From CAWBRT01 sp963791145 (GTDB lineage Bacteria > Acidobacteriota > Terriglobia > Terriglobales > Acidobacteriaceae), in assembly GCA_963791145.1 (NCBI GenBank), contig CAWBRT010000003.1, positions 310,001 through 374,000 on the forward strand: a stretch of 64,000 nt of DNA, in the 5' to 3' direction. The position numbers and the translations under genes were made by a program. Shown piece after piece: positions 36,973-44,505 of the stretch (the stretch's first letter is position 1; each line of letters starts with the position of its first letter). The notes under the pieces are model-generated. The model did no database searches and was not told the DNA's origin. It saw only the letters and a list, made by a program, of their open reading frames with translations.

Positions 36973-37454
36973 CTACAGCAGTCCGGCGCGCGCCATCTCC
37001 GCCTTGACGGCGATTCGCTGCTCCACGCTGAGCGAGCGCAGCGCCTGCTCCAGGGCTCCTCCCTCGATGGTCTGCCCGTCATCGGCGCCGCTCTTGGCCA
37101 GCAGCGCCAGGGTGGCGCTGGAGAGTGTCTTGCGGCGAGCGTGCCCGGCAGCCGCTCGCAGCTCGGCGTTTTGTTTCTCCAGTTCCTCGACCCGCCGCTG
37201 TCCCTCTGCCGCCTCCTGCAATTCCGGCTCCGCCTTCGCGGCGGTGCCGTTCCCGGGCTCGGCGGCCGGAATTGCCGCAGCTCCGGAGGCGTTGACGTCC
37301 TCCTCAATGGCTGCCACAATGCGATCCACCTTGCGGGTGAGCGCCTCCATCTGCTGCCCCATCTTCTCCAGCAGCGCGTGCAACTGCTCGGCAGCTGTGC
37401 CATTCGTTCCGTGCTTGCCGCCAGGGTTGTGCCGGCGGCCTGGTTCTGTTCCAT
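36973..37454 (-). CDS. Phage scaffold-like protein, frameshift near the N-terminus
   Basis: Preferred start MEQNQAAGTTLAASTERMAQ at 37454 with AGGAG 7 nt upstream. After a shift near 37390 it continues HALLEKMGQQMEALTRKVDR. About 160 aa, with a coiled coil (RRVEELEKQNAELRAAAGHA) and Glu/Ala-rich helices typical of scaffolds. Position between protease and capsid agrees. In the start frame the reading stays open upstream to the protease, so protease-scaffold fusion is possible. Confidence 0.6.
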
Positions 37455-37464
37455 CTCTGTCTCC

Positions 37465-37660
37465 TGAGCTAGTTCTCGTTCCTGGCTCCCAGTTCCCGTT
37501 TTCATATAGTGTCCGCGATTCCCGTTTCCCGAATCAATTGCCAAGGCCACCCCCAGCGCCAACGTGGGAGCGGGCAACATGAAACGACCTAGGAACCCTC
37601 GCTCAGCCGCTACCGCAACAAACTGGGAACCGGGAACCGGCAACTGAGAACTGTCTATTT
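37465..37660. repeat. Intergenic repeat, AACTGGGAACCGGGAAC word family
   Basis: Left: TTCTCGTTCCTGGCTCCCAG (37473-37492); right: AACTGGGAACCGGGAACCGG (37620-37639) plus CAACTGAGAAC. They are inverse versions of each other and, unusually, lie inside a reading frame open from the protease to the scaffold. Confidence 0.45.
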
Positions 37661-38295
37661 CTATCCACGTATTCTGATAGGCCGCCTTGCTCTTCAAAAG
37701 GACTGCGGCTCCGGTGAAGGTAAACTTGGTCACCTCCCAGACCGGGGCGCCCGATGTCGGCCACGTGCACGTCTGCGATCTCGTACGACATGCCGAGTTC
37801 ATCTCTGCCCTTCGCCTGCATCTGCCGGACGACCTCGGGAAAATCCTTGGCGAAGAGGTATCCGCTCACCTTGAGCTGCTGTACGCGGGCGTGCAGCACA
37901 AGCGCGCGTCCGCCGCGATAGATACGCCGCACGACTCCCGTGCCGGCCCGCACGGGAGAGTTCGCCGGGCTCTGTTGTGTAACCGGCTCCAACTCCGCCG
38001 CGGTAATGACTCCGATCTTGGCCCGGGCGTCGTGCCCGTCCAGCTTCGGCGTGTAGTCCACCGCCATGCCGAGCAGCGACGGAATGGCCTCTTCGGCGGC
38101 CTTGGCGGTCAGCAGCACTCTATGCCCGCGTGATCCGCTGGGCGGCTTGTCCGAAGGTGCATCCGCCACGGTCAGGACTCCGTGGAAGCGCACCCGGTTG
38201 GGATGCCCTTCCACCGCCGGCATCTCCAGCGCCATCGATTCCAGCGCCGGCATGGGACTGAGCGCGGAAACCTCCTGTCGAACCAGCACGCTCAT
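37603..38295 (-). CDS. Phage prohead protease-like protein, frameshifted at the C-terminus
   Basis: MSVLVRQEVSALSPMPALES; the N-terminal segment and catalytic candidates His (KLDGHDARAKIGVI) and Ser (GRDELGMSYEIADVHV) fit a phage prohead serine protease. At about 37745 the frame shifts to APVWEVTKFTFTGAAVLLKS, which stays open past this region. The listed end is that of the unshifted frame. Located between portal and scaffold as expected. Family assignment is moderate. Confidence 0.65.
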   Translation of the reverse strand: MSVLVRQEVSALSPMPALESMALEMPAVEGHPNRVRFHGVLTVADAPSDKPPSGSRGHRVLLTAKAAEEAIPSLLGMAVDYTPKLDGHDARAKIGVITAAELEPVTQQSPANSPVRAGTGVVRRIYRGGRALVLHARVQQLKVSGYLFAKDFPEVVRQMQAKGRDELGMSYEIADVHVADIGRPGLGGDQVYLHRSRSPFEEQGGLSEYVDRNRQFSVAGSRFPVCCGSG

Positions 38296-39671
38296 CTCGT
38301 AACCTCCGCTGCCCTGGTTTGGGCAGCCTGCGCCGGCACGAGGCGCTCGCTGCTATCCGTATCCGTCTCGCTCCTCGCCTGCTGATACGGAAGCGGCTTG
38401 CCGGCCAGCGGCCCTTCTTCCTCCTTCTGGGCGGCGGTCAAAGGCGGCAGTCCGCGGCGCCGGCGCGCTTCGTCGATGGTCAGCACACCATTGCGCAGCA
38501 GTATCTCTTCCAGCTGCGCCAGGCCCAGTTCGTCAGGCGCCTCCAGGTCGGTGAAGACGAATTCCAGATCGTCCCAGCCGAGCTTCTTGAGGATAATGTC
38601 GCGCGTCAGATGCTCGGCCAGCAGCCGTGCCGTAGGCACTATGGCGGTCTGGAAGACCACCTGGTTCATCTCCCGGGCAGTGGCGCGGTTCACATCCGAC
38701 TCCAGCCCCAGCAGCATGGGCGGCAGATCGAAGGCATCGGCGATCACGCGGATGAGAAACTCCTGCCATTGCAGCCGCAAGTCGGCGTCGGTGCCGGCGC
38801 CGAAGCGCAACACCTCGGGCTTGTTCTCGGCGGAAAGAATGGGGACCTTGCCCGTTCCCTCAATTTCGTCCTGCCACCAGCGGATCAGCCGTTCGTGCTG
38901 CGGAGCGTTCATCCCTTGCAGCCAGAGCGCGTACTGCACCACCGAGTTGCTGGCCATGCGCGCGGCGTAGCGGTGCGCGCCGAGAAAATGATGGATGGTC
39001 TCAAACGCCACCTCCAGCCGCCCCAGCCCGAAGGGAGTGTGGGTGCGCGGGTTCAGCCGCACGTACGACAGCTCGTCGTCGCGCAGCGTGATCTGCCCTT
39101 CGACGCCGAAGCGGCCGGTCTCCTGCACGTAGCGCGGCGAATCCGGACGCCCGTCCCAATCGGCCCTCACCCGTATGGTGGCGCCGTCGACCGGCCAAAG
39201 CGCAAGCGGCCTGGCGGCCTCGCCGGTGGCCACGATTTCAATGGCGCCATAGCCGCCGACGATGACGTCCTCGAGCACCTGCTCGGCCAGCGAACGAAAA
39301 GAGTCGTCCGGATTGGGCTGCTCCAGATTGCGGGTCAGCAGCGCGATGCGCTCCTCGCCCCGGGCAAGCCCCTCCAGCCCGCGCCCATGCCGCGGCTGTA
39401 TTCGCCAGCCCATGCCGGCCACGCGGTCCTTGACCGTGTTGATGGCCTTGCGCGCCACCGGCGTCTCGGCAAAGCGCCGCAGATTGGCCGGGGTTCGTTT
39501 GGGCAGGGCATCGCCGCGCGGCGTGTGGCCGTAGCTGGTGAAGATCGAGGGCAGAGCCGCCGTGCGGCGCCGTCCGGCGGAGGTCTCCAGCGCCGCCGGC
39601 CCGGGCGAAGGGCTCCGGCCTCGCCCCGCCGCCCGGCGTGCCAGCGCGCGCAAACTTTCCTGTATGCTCAT
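38292..39671 (-). CDS. Phage portal protein
   Basis: 459 aa from ATG 39671 (MSIQESLRALARRAAGRGRS). The portal is the dodecameric DNA channel at the capsid vertex. Its core (PVARKAINTVKDRVAGMGWR, FRSLAEQVLEDVIVGGYGAI, DDELSYVRLNPRTHTPFGLG, VIADAFDLPPMLLGLESDVN) fits HK97-type portal proteins. The C-terminus is Glu/Gln-rich. It overlaps the protease gene by 4 nt. DUF3037 lies upstream. Confidence 0.85.
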   Translation of the reverse strand: MSIQESLRALARRAAGRGRSPSPGPAALETSAGRRRTAALPSIFTSYGHTPRGDALPKRTPANLRRFAETPVARKAINTVKDRVAGMGWRIQPRHGRGLEGLARGEERIALLTRNLEQPNPDDSFRSLAEQVLEDVIVGGYGAIEIVATGEAARPLALWPVDGATIRVRADWDGRPDSPRYVQETGRFGVEGQITLRDDELSYVRLNPRTHTPFGLGRLEVAFETIHHFLGAHRYAARMASNSVVQYALWLQGMNAPQHERLIRWWQDEIEGTGKVPILSAENKPEVLRFGAGTDADLRLQWQEFLIRVIADAFDLPPMLLGLESDVNRATAREMNQVVFQTAIVPTARLLAEHLTRDIILKKLGWDDLEFVFTDLEAPDELGLAQLEEILLRNGVLTIDEARRRRGLPPLTAAQKEEEGPLAGKPLPYQQARSETDTDSSERLVPAQAAQTRAAEVTR

Positions 39672-39739
39672 GCGTCTCCTCATCTCGGGTCTGGCAAAAA
39701 GAAAAGGCTCCCGCAGGGGAGCCAGAGCATTGAAGATTT

Positions 39740-39915
39740 GTTGATTTCAGATTGAAGATTGAACAACTAACAAAGAAGGTTTCAAAGTTTCAAGGTTTCC
39801 GATTCGTAAGACCACCAGCTGAAACCCTGAAACCTTGAAACCTTTGAAACCTTGAACGGGTCACAAGTACACGTTCGCTTTCAATCTGCAATCTGCAATC
39901 TTAAATCTGAAATTC
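39740..39915. repeat. Nested inverted repeat: outer ATCTGCAATC words, inner TTTCAAGG words
   Basis: Outer left 39740-39766 (TTGATTTCAGATTGAAG), inner left 39778-39800 (GGTTTCAAAGTTTCAAGG), inner right 39821-39856 (GAAACCTTGAAACCTTTG), outer right 39880-39915 (CAATCTGCAATCTTAAATC). Two word families are nested symmetrically. It directly follows the DUF3037 stop codon and lies before the portal start. Confidence 0.8.
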
Positions 39916-40760
39916 TAGAGCCTTAACTCGATCCTTGCCCGTTCTGCAAGCAGCGGCATCTGGGCTACCGTGGCCACGGCAATCTCCTGTTCCTCCAGGG
40001 TAGCCAGCGCAAAGGCGATGCCGTCATCGCGGCGATCGAGATCGTCTTCCACCACGGCGGTCAGCTGCGCCTCCGCATCCTCCACTCGGCGAATCCCGGC
40101 GCGCATCTGGGGGAAGCTGAAGGCCAGCAGCTTGGCGGCATTGACCTCCGCCTGCAGCGAAACCGCCTGAAAGAGCTTGACCCGCGCGCCGTTGCCGTTG
40201 CGCTGCGGGGCGTAAGCGCAGTCGATCTTCAAGGGATCTCCCCGGTGGGTGTATTCGGCGGCGGCGATGTTCTTGCGCATGAATCGCCACACGCCCTGTT
40301 GCTCGAACTGCTCGCGCATGGCGGCAAAGACTACCTGCCGCCCGCCTGCCGCCCGCGCCACCCGGCGCGAGCGCTCCAGGTAGAGCGCCGCCAGGCTCTC
40401 CAGCTCCGCCTGCGGGGACTCGGCCAGAACCGCCTTGGCCGGGGTCAGGCGTATGCTGCCCGAAAACGAGTCCCGCATCTTCTCCAGCAGCCACTGGCGG
40501 CTGGCAGCGTCCTCGGTCAGCCGCTCGCGGATCTCCCGCTCCAGCGCCTCGAACATCTCCACGTCCGCGTCCGGGTCGAGACAGCGCACCCGCCGCCAAT
40601 CGCGGGTGAAGCGCACATCGGCAAAGGTCATCCCGGCGTCTGGCGCAGCGGCGCCGGCGGCGCTTTCCAGCAGCACGACCCCCAGGTTGACGAACTCGTC
40701 CCTGACCGCGTCCGGCACATAGCGCAGCAGGAAGAATTCGCATTTACGGCGTTCAGACAT
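39915..40760 (-). CDS. DUF3037 protein, partner of a HipA-like kinase
   Basis: 281 aa, MSERRKCEFFLLRYVPDAVR. DUF3037 is recognised by DEFVNLGVVLLESA and the following VRFTRDWRRVRCLDPDADV. Function of the family is unknown. DUF3037 genes are commonly next to genes for HipA-like kinases (family knowledge), and one precedes it here at 40903. Both lie between terminase and portal genes. The ATG at 40760 is followed by no SD of note. A word-repeat separates it from HipA. Confidence 0.85.
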   Translation of the reverse strand: MSERRKCEFFLLRYVPDAVRDEFVNLGVVLLESAAGAAAPDAGMTFADVRFTRDWRRVRCLDPDADVEMFEALEREIRERLTEDAASRQWLLEKMRDSFSGSIRLTPAKAVLAESPQAELESLAALYLERSRRVARAAGGRQVVFAAMREQFEQQGVWRFMRKNIAAAEYTHRGDPLKIDCAYAPQRNGNGARVKLFQAVSLQAEVNAAKLLAFSFPQMRAGIRRVEDAEAQLTAVVEDDLDRRDDGIAFALATLEEQEIAVATVAQMPLLAERARIELRL

Positions 40761-40764
40761 AAAA

Positions 40765-40925
40765 AAGTTTCAAGTTTCAAGAACTGCGATCCAACTTGGA
40801 AGCTCGAAACTTCAATACCGTCTCAAATTCCTTCTCGAAACTGAACTGCAAACTAGCACTGCCCTTCTTGAAACTCGAAACTGGAAACTCGAAACTGCTT
40901 CCCTATGCCCTAAATCCTAACCCCT
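40765..40925. repeat. Intergenic repeat, GAAACTCGAAACTGG and CCTAACCCC words
   Basis: Left words TTTCAAGTTTCAAG (40767-40780), right words GAAACTCGAAACTGGAAACT (40872-40891), followed by the CCCTAAATCCTAACCCC word (40908-40924). Lies between DUF3037 start and the HipA-like stop. Confidence 0.55.
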
Positions 40926-41721
40926 GCTCTTTCCAGTTCGGAAACGGCGCGCGGCTCGAGTTCTTAAATGCCAGGATCAGCTCCGGCACCCGCTCCCGCC
41001 GTTTCGTCAAGCCTCGACCAAGGCCTCCATCTGCGCGGTCTCGCCGTACCACTCCACCGGAATATCCTCGGCGCAGGCTCCAGAGCGCGCTGCCTCCATC
41101 TCCCGGATGCGCGACAGCCACGGCTCGAAGCTCTCCCAGCCGCTGACCTGCCGGTAGACCTCGTTGCGCCCGTAGACGCCCCGCAGCGGAGAATCCGGGA
41201 ACGTCCACTCCCCGGCATTGAAGCAGTATCCCTGGTCGATGAAGGTCACCGTGAACTTGCCGCTCGCGCAACCGTCTCCAGAAGGCCGCCTGCCGTCCAT
41301 TGGCGTTGCAGGTCCACTTATCAAGCGCCAGGATTCCGGCGAAAGCCTCCAGGTTGCGCACTCGCTCCAGCATCTGCTCCGGCAGATAATCGAAGACCAT
41401 GCCCTGGGCGGGGGCAACCACGTAGCGCGATCCGAATTGCAGCCCGGCCCGGCAGGCTGCGTTGCCGTGCGCGCCTTCGATCACCAGCTCCGGGGTATGC
41501 GCGATCAGCCACTCACTAACCTCTACCACCTCGGGCGCCGGCACCGGCAACCCTGTCTTCTCCGCCAGGCGCGTGGCCAGCAGCTCGTTGGCCAGGACCC
41601 GCGGGTGCTGCGGGTTGTTCTGGAACTTGACCACGTAAAAATGGCCGTCAGAGCAGCGCAGCAGATGGCCCTGCGCTCCTCCTCTCATCCTTCTTACGTG
41701 TTGCACGGCCGCAATTGCCAA
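40903..41721 (-). CDS. HipA-like kinase-domain protein, two compensating frameshifts
   Basis: TTG start at 41721 (MAIAAVQHVRRMRGGAQGHL), then DGHFYVVKFQNNPQHPRVLA (ATP-site Lys in VVKF) and ELLATRLAEKTGLPVPAPEV. The frame shifts near 41270 and resumes GKFTVTFIDQGYCFNAGEWT, then RNEVYRQVSGWESFEPWLSR, and returns to the first frame near 41010 (LTKRRERVPELILAFKNS). It resembles the HipA-like kinase family paired with DUF3037. HipA-type kinases phosphorylate tRNA synthetase or other targets; for this subfamily the target is unknown. It precedes DUF3037 in the same direction. Confidence 0.75.
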   Translation of the reverse strand: MAIAAVQHVRRMRGGAQGHLLRCSDGHFYVVKFQNNPQHPRVLANELLATRLAEKTGLPVPAPEVVEVSEWLIAHTPELVIEGAHGNAACRAGLQFGSRYVVAPAQGMVFDYLPEQMLERVRNLEAFAGILALDKWTCNANGRQAAFWRRLRERQVHGDLHRPGILLQCRGVDVPGFSAAGRLRAQRGLPAGQRLGELRAVAVAHPGDGGSALWSLRRGYSGGVVRRDRADGGLGRGLTKRRERVPELILAFKNSSRAPFPNWKEQGLGFRA

Positions 41722-41810
41722 TCTTTTTCGTCATGGCCCCGATCCTGCTTCCGCCTTCGGGCGCCATTCCCTTTTCCGGTCTACGGCGTGCCCATTATGG
41801 CACGTCCAGG

Positions 41811-41975
41811 CGGTTTCGAGTTTCCAGTTTCGAGTTTCAGATTGAGCCGTATCACAGGCGTCAGCCCGCAGGCGAAATCCTGCGGCGAAGCCGAAGGATC
41901 TCTTCTGGAGTAGAAGGAGTCTCGAGCCCAGCAAGAAACCCTTCGCAAATTTGAAACTAGAAACTTGAAACTGTT
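41811..41975. repeat. Intergenic repeat with TTTCGAGTTTCCAG arms and a GCCCGCAGGCGAAATCC core
   Basis: Left arm TTTCGAGTTTCCAGTTTCG (41814-41832), right arm TTTGAAACTAGAAACTTG (41950-41967). Between them AGCCCGCAGGCGAAATCCTG (41863-41882) is the exact reverse complement of 9586-9605, inside the RlmD-like gene. Confidence 0.65.
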
Positions 41976-43471
41976 CCTTTTCGCGCTGCCAGCGCGATAG
42001 CCATAGCCATAATGGCATCGTCATGGCTGCCCGGCTCTGCCTCTGCCCGGCCGTCCGGGCGGCGCACGAAGCTCCGGCACTCGTCCAGCAGGCGGCGGCT
42101 GTTAAACAGCTGTGGACTCTGCGAGAGCACGGCTGCCAGCTCTTCCAGCATCGGCGGGCGATTCACCCGCGTGGTCAGCCAGCCCGGCTTGTCGCCGGCC
42201 GGAAACAGGTTGGGATAGGCGTGTACGGTCAGCATCTGGGCGATCACCGCGTGCCCGTGGTTGTTGCGCTCTACCGCTACCAGTGCGTTGTTGTAGCGGC
42301 GCGCCAGCGCCGCCACCCGGCCCGCCAGCTCGCGCGCATCGAAATGTCCGTGCAGCTCGGCGCATTGCATCGCCGTCTCCCGGTCCAGCACCTCGGCGCA
42401 GGAATAATCGCCGTCGGCGTTGCCCTCCGCCGGGTCGACGCCGATCAGGTATCTCCTGCCCGGCACCTCCGGCAGCCAGAGCTGCAGGCAGCCGTTGAGC
42501 GAGCACTCCGCGGGATCGGCCAGCTCGCCGAGCCGCTGCTCGATAGCTTCGAGCTCGAAGACGCACTCTCCGCCGGCCAGAAAGCAGGTCTCGGGGTCTT
42601 CCGGAAACTCTTCGGCAAAGCGCGCTCCGAAGTTCGCCTGCATCTCCCGGCGGAAGGCGATCTGCCCCGCCGTCAGCCCGAAGCGCGCCGCCAGCGCCGC
42701 TTCCTCCTCGTTCACCGCTCGCTCGCCGGCGGTTCTCCGGTATTCCGGCTCCCACCACCAGGGGAAGAAGTGGCGCGCGTATCCGGTTTCACCGGCCCTG
42801 TGCCACTCGTCGTAAAAAACACCCGCGGCCCCGTTGGCGGTCGACTCGAGCACGATCTCTCCCCCCGCCGGCACCGCCGCCCGCACTCCGGCCAGGGTCT
42901 CCGCCACCACGCCGGGCCAGCGGGCGACCTCCGAACAGTGTAGGTTCTGGATGGTCATCCCGCGCCCGGCGTTGGGGTCCGCCGCGGTCTCCACGCGGTA
43001 CTCGCTGTCGAGGCGCGGAAACACGATCTGGCGGACGTTGGCGCGCGAGGTGCACAAGGCTCCCGCCCGCAACCGCTCCGGCAAATGTTCGACGAAGCGA
43101 TGAACGATGCGGAAGATCTCCTCGGCCGCCTGCTGCTCGTGCGCCACCTGCACGCTCAGTGTCCCCGGCCGGGTGATGGTATGCACCAGGAAGCGCGCCG
43201 CCACATACGTCGTGATGCCCAGTTGCCTGGCCTTGAGCACGATGCTCTTGCGCGAGCTCCCGGCTGGCTGAACGGAGCGGCGCTCCAGCGCCCGTTGCGC
43301 GGCATTCAACCGCAGAGGCCGCAGATCGCCCTGCCGGGTGCGTATGCGCAACAACTCCTCCATCAGCCACTGCCGAACCGTTTCCCCTGCCCCTGCGGCC
43401 GGACTGTCCAGACGCTTCCCCAGCGCCAACAGCAGATCGAGGTCAGCTGCATCTGCCGCTCCTCGCTGCAT
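41957..43471 (-). CDS. Phage terminase large subunit
   Basis: 504 aa from ATG 43471 (MQRGAADAADLDLLLALGKR); AGGG 6 nt upstream. The packaging ATPase motor has the motor region SIVLKARQLGITTYVAARFL (Walker-A-like), and the nuclease domain RNaseH-like motif LIGVDPAEGNADGDYSCAEV with later DDAIMAMAIAL. The terminase cleaves and packages DNA. It is the first structural gene on the minus strand, followed by the HipA-like/DUF3037 pair and the portal. Confidence 0.88.
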   Translation of the reverse strand: MQRGAADAADLDLLLALGKRLDSPAAGAGETVRQWLMEELLRIRTRQGDLRPLRLNAAQRALERRSVQPAGSSRKSIVLKARQLGITTYVAARFLVHTITRPGTLSVQVAHEQQAAEEIFRIVHRFVEHLPERLRAGALCTSRANVRQIVFPRLDSEYRVETAADPNAGRGMTIQNLHCSEVARWPGVVAETLAGVRAAVPAGGEIVLESTANGAAGVFYDEWHRAGETGYARHFFPWWWEPEYRRTAGERAVNEEEAALAARFGLTAGQIAFRREMQANFGARFAEEFPEDPETCFLAGGECVFELEAIEQRLGELADPAECSLNGCLQLWLPEVPGRRYLIGVDPAEGNADGDYSCAEVLDRETAMQCAELHGHFDARELAGRVAALARRYNNALVAVERNNHGHAVIAQMLTVHAYPNLFPAGDKPGWLTTRVNRPPMLEELAAVLSQSPQLFNSRRLLDECRSFVRRPDGRAEAEPGSHDDAIMAMAIALAARKGTVSSF

Positions 43472-43706
43472 CGCTATCCCTTTCAGGTCCTCAGTCCTAA
43501 GTCTAAGTCCTGCCTGTTCGAGGACACAGGAAACCCTCAGGCCCGCGACCATGGTCCGCACTCTGCCAAGTCGTTCATGGAGTAAATCGGCTAACCGGCG
43601 GCCGTAACGTTATTGACTTTCGATAAATTGGCGCTCAAAATCAAAACCGCTCAACGAGAGTTGCCGCTCTCGCTGAGCCTAACGACAAAGCACCTTCCGG
43701 AGAAAA

Positions 43707-44387
43707 GTGGGCGCCACGGCTAGAATTTATTCCATCGCGGCTTTGGCGGTTTCGCTTCTACTTGCCTCCTGTGGCGGTTCCCCAACTTCAACCCAGCAAT
43801 CAGACCCGTTCGACTTCCGCATTTCCTGTTGGGGCGATTCGTTCACCGCAGGCCTTGCTTCACCCACGTATCCGGACGCTCTCGCCCAACTCACTGGCGC
43901 GACGGTCTACAACGGCGGAGTGAGCGGAGAGACGAGCACTCAAATCGCTACCCGCATGCTGGCCGCGACCGACCAGCATTCCGACATCACCATCATCTGG
44001 GCCGGGACGAACAACGTTACGAACCCGGATCAAACGTTGACGGATATCGCGTCTATCGTTGCCGCCTTAAACCCGCCGCAACGCTTCCTGATACTCTCCG
44101 TGATGAACCAGGATTCTCCCGGTCACCGGAAGGGCAAGGCCTTGTATAACCTGATTGTGAGCACCAACGCTTCTTTGGCAGCAACGTATCCCAATAACTA
44201 TCTCGATATCCGCACATTGCTGGTGAACGCTTACAACCCTTCGCTGCTAGACGATGCGGCTTCCTTCCAAAATGATGTCATTCCTGCCAGTCTCAGACGT
44301 GACAGTGAACATCCCAATAGTTCTGGCAATCAATTCATTGCCCAACAGGTCGCGCTGCGACTCTCCGCTGAAGGTTGGGTCAAGTAG
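43707..44387 (+). CDS. SGNH/GDSL-type hydrolase lipoprotein
   Basis: 226 aa from GTG 43707 (GGAG just upstream). Lipobox LLASC near residue 22 predicts a lipoprotein. Family blocks: ISCWGDSFTAGL (block I Ser), WAGTNN (block III Asn), and SEHPNSSGNQ (block V DxxH-type). It should hydrolyse ester linkages, possibly acetyl groups, on a surface polymer. It is on the strand opposite to the structural genes. Codon use is lower in GC than its neighbours, suggesting horizontal origin (inference). Confidence 0.8.
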   Translation: MGATARIYSIAALAVSLLLASCGGSPTSTQQSDPFDFRISCWGDSFTAGLASPTYPDALAQLTGATVYNGGVSGETSTQIATRMLAATDQHSDITIIWAGTNNVTNPDQTLTDIASIVAALNPPQRFLILSVMNQDSPGHRKGKALYNLIVSTNASLAATYPNNYLDIRTLLVNAYNPSLLDDAASFQNDVIPASLRRDSEHPNSSGNQFIAQQVALRLSAEGWVK

Positions 44388-44505
44388 TTATCGGATCACT
44401 GGTCGAACGAGAACACCGCATCCAAGCAAATCATCAGACCATCCGCTATGCGCTCAACCGGTCCGCCAAATAGCCCTATGCGGCCCTTTGAACTTGTCAG
44501 TAGAT

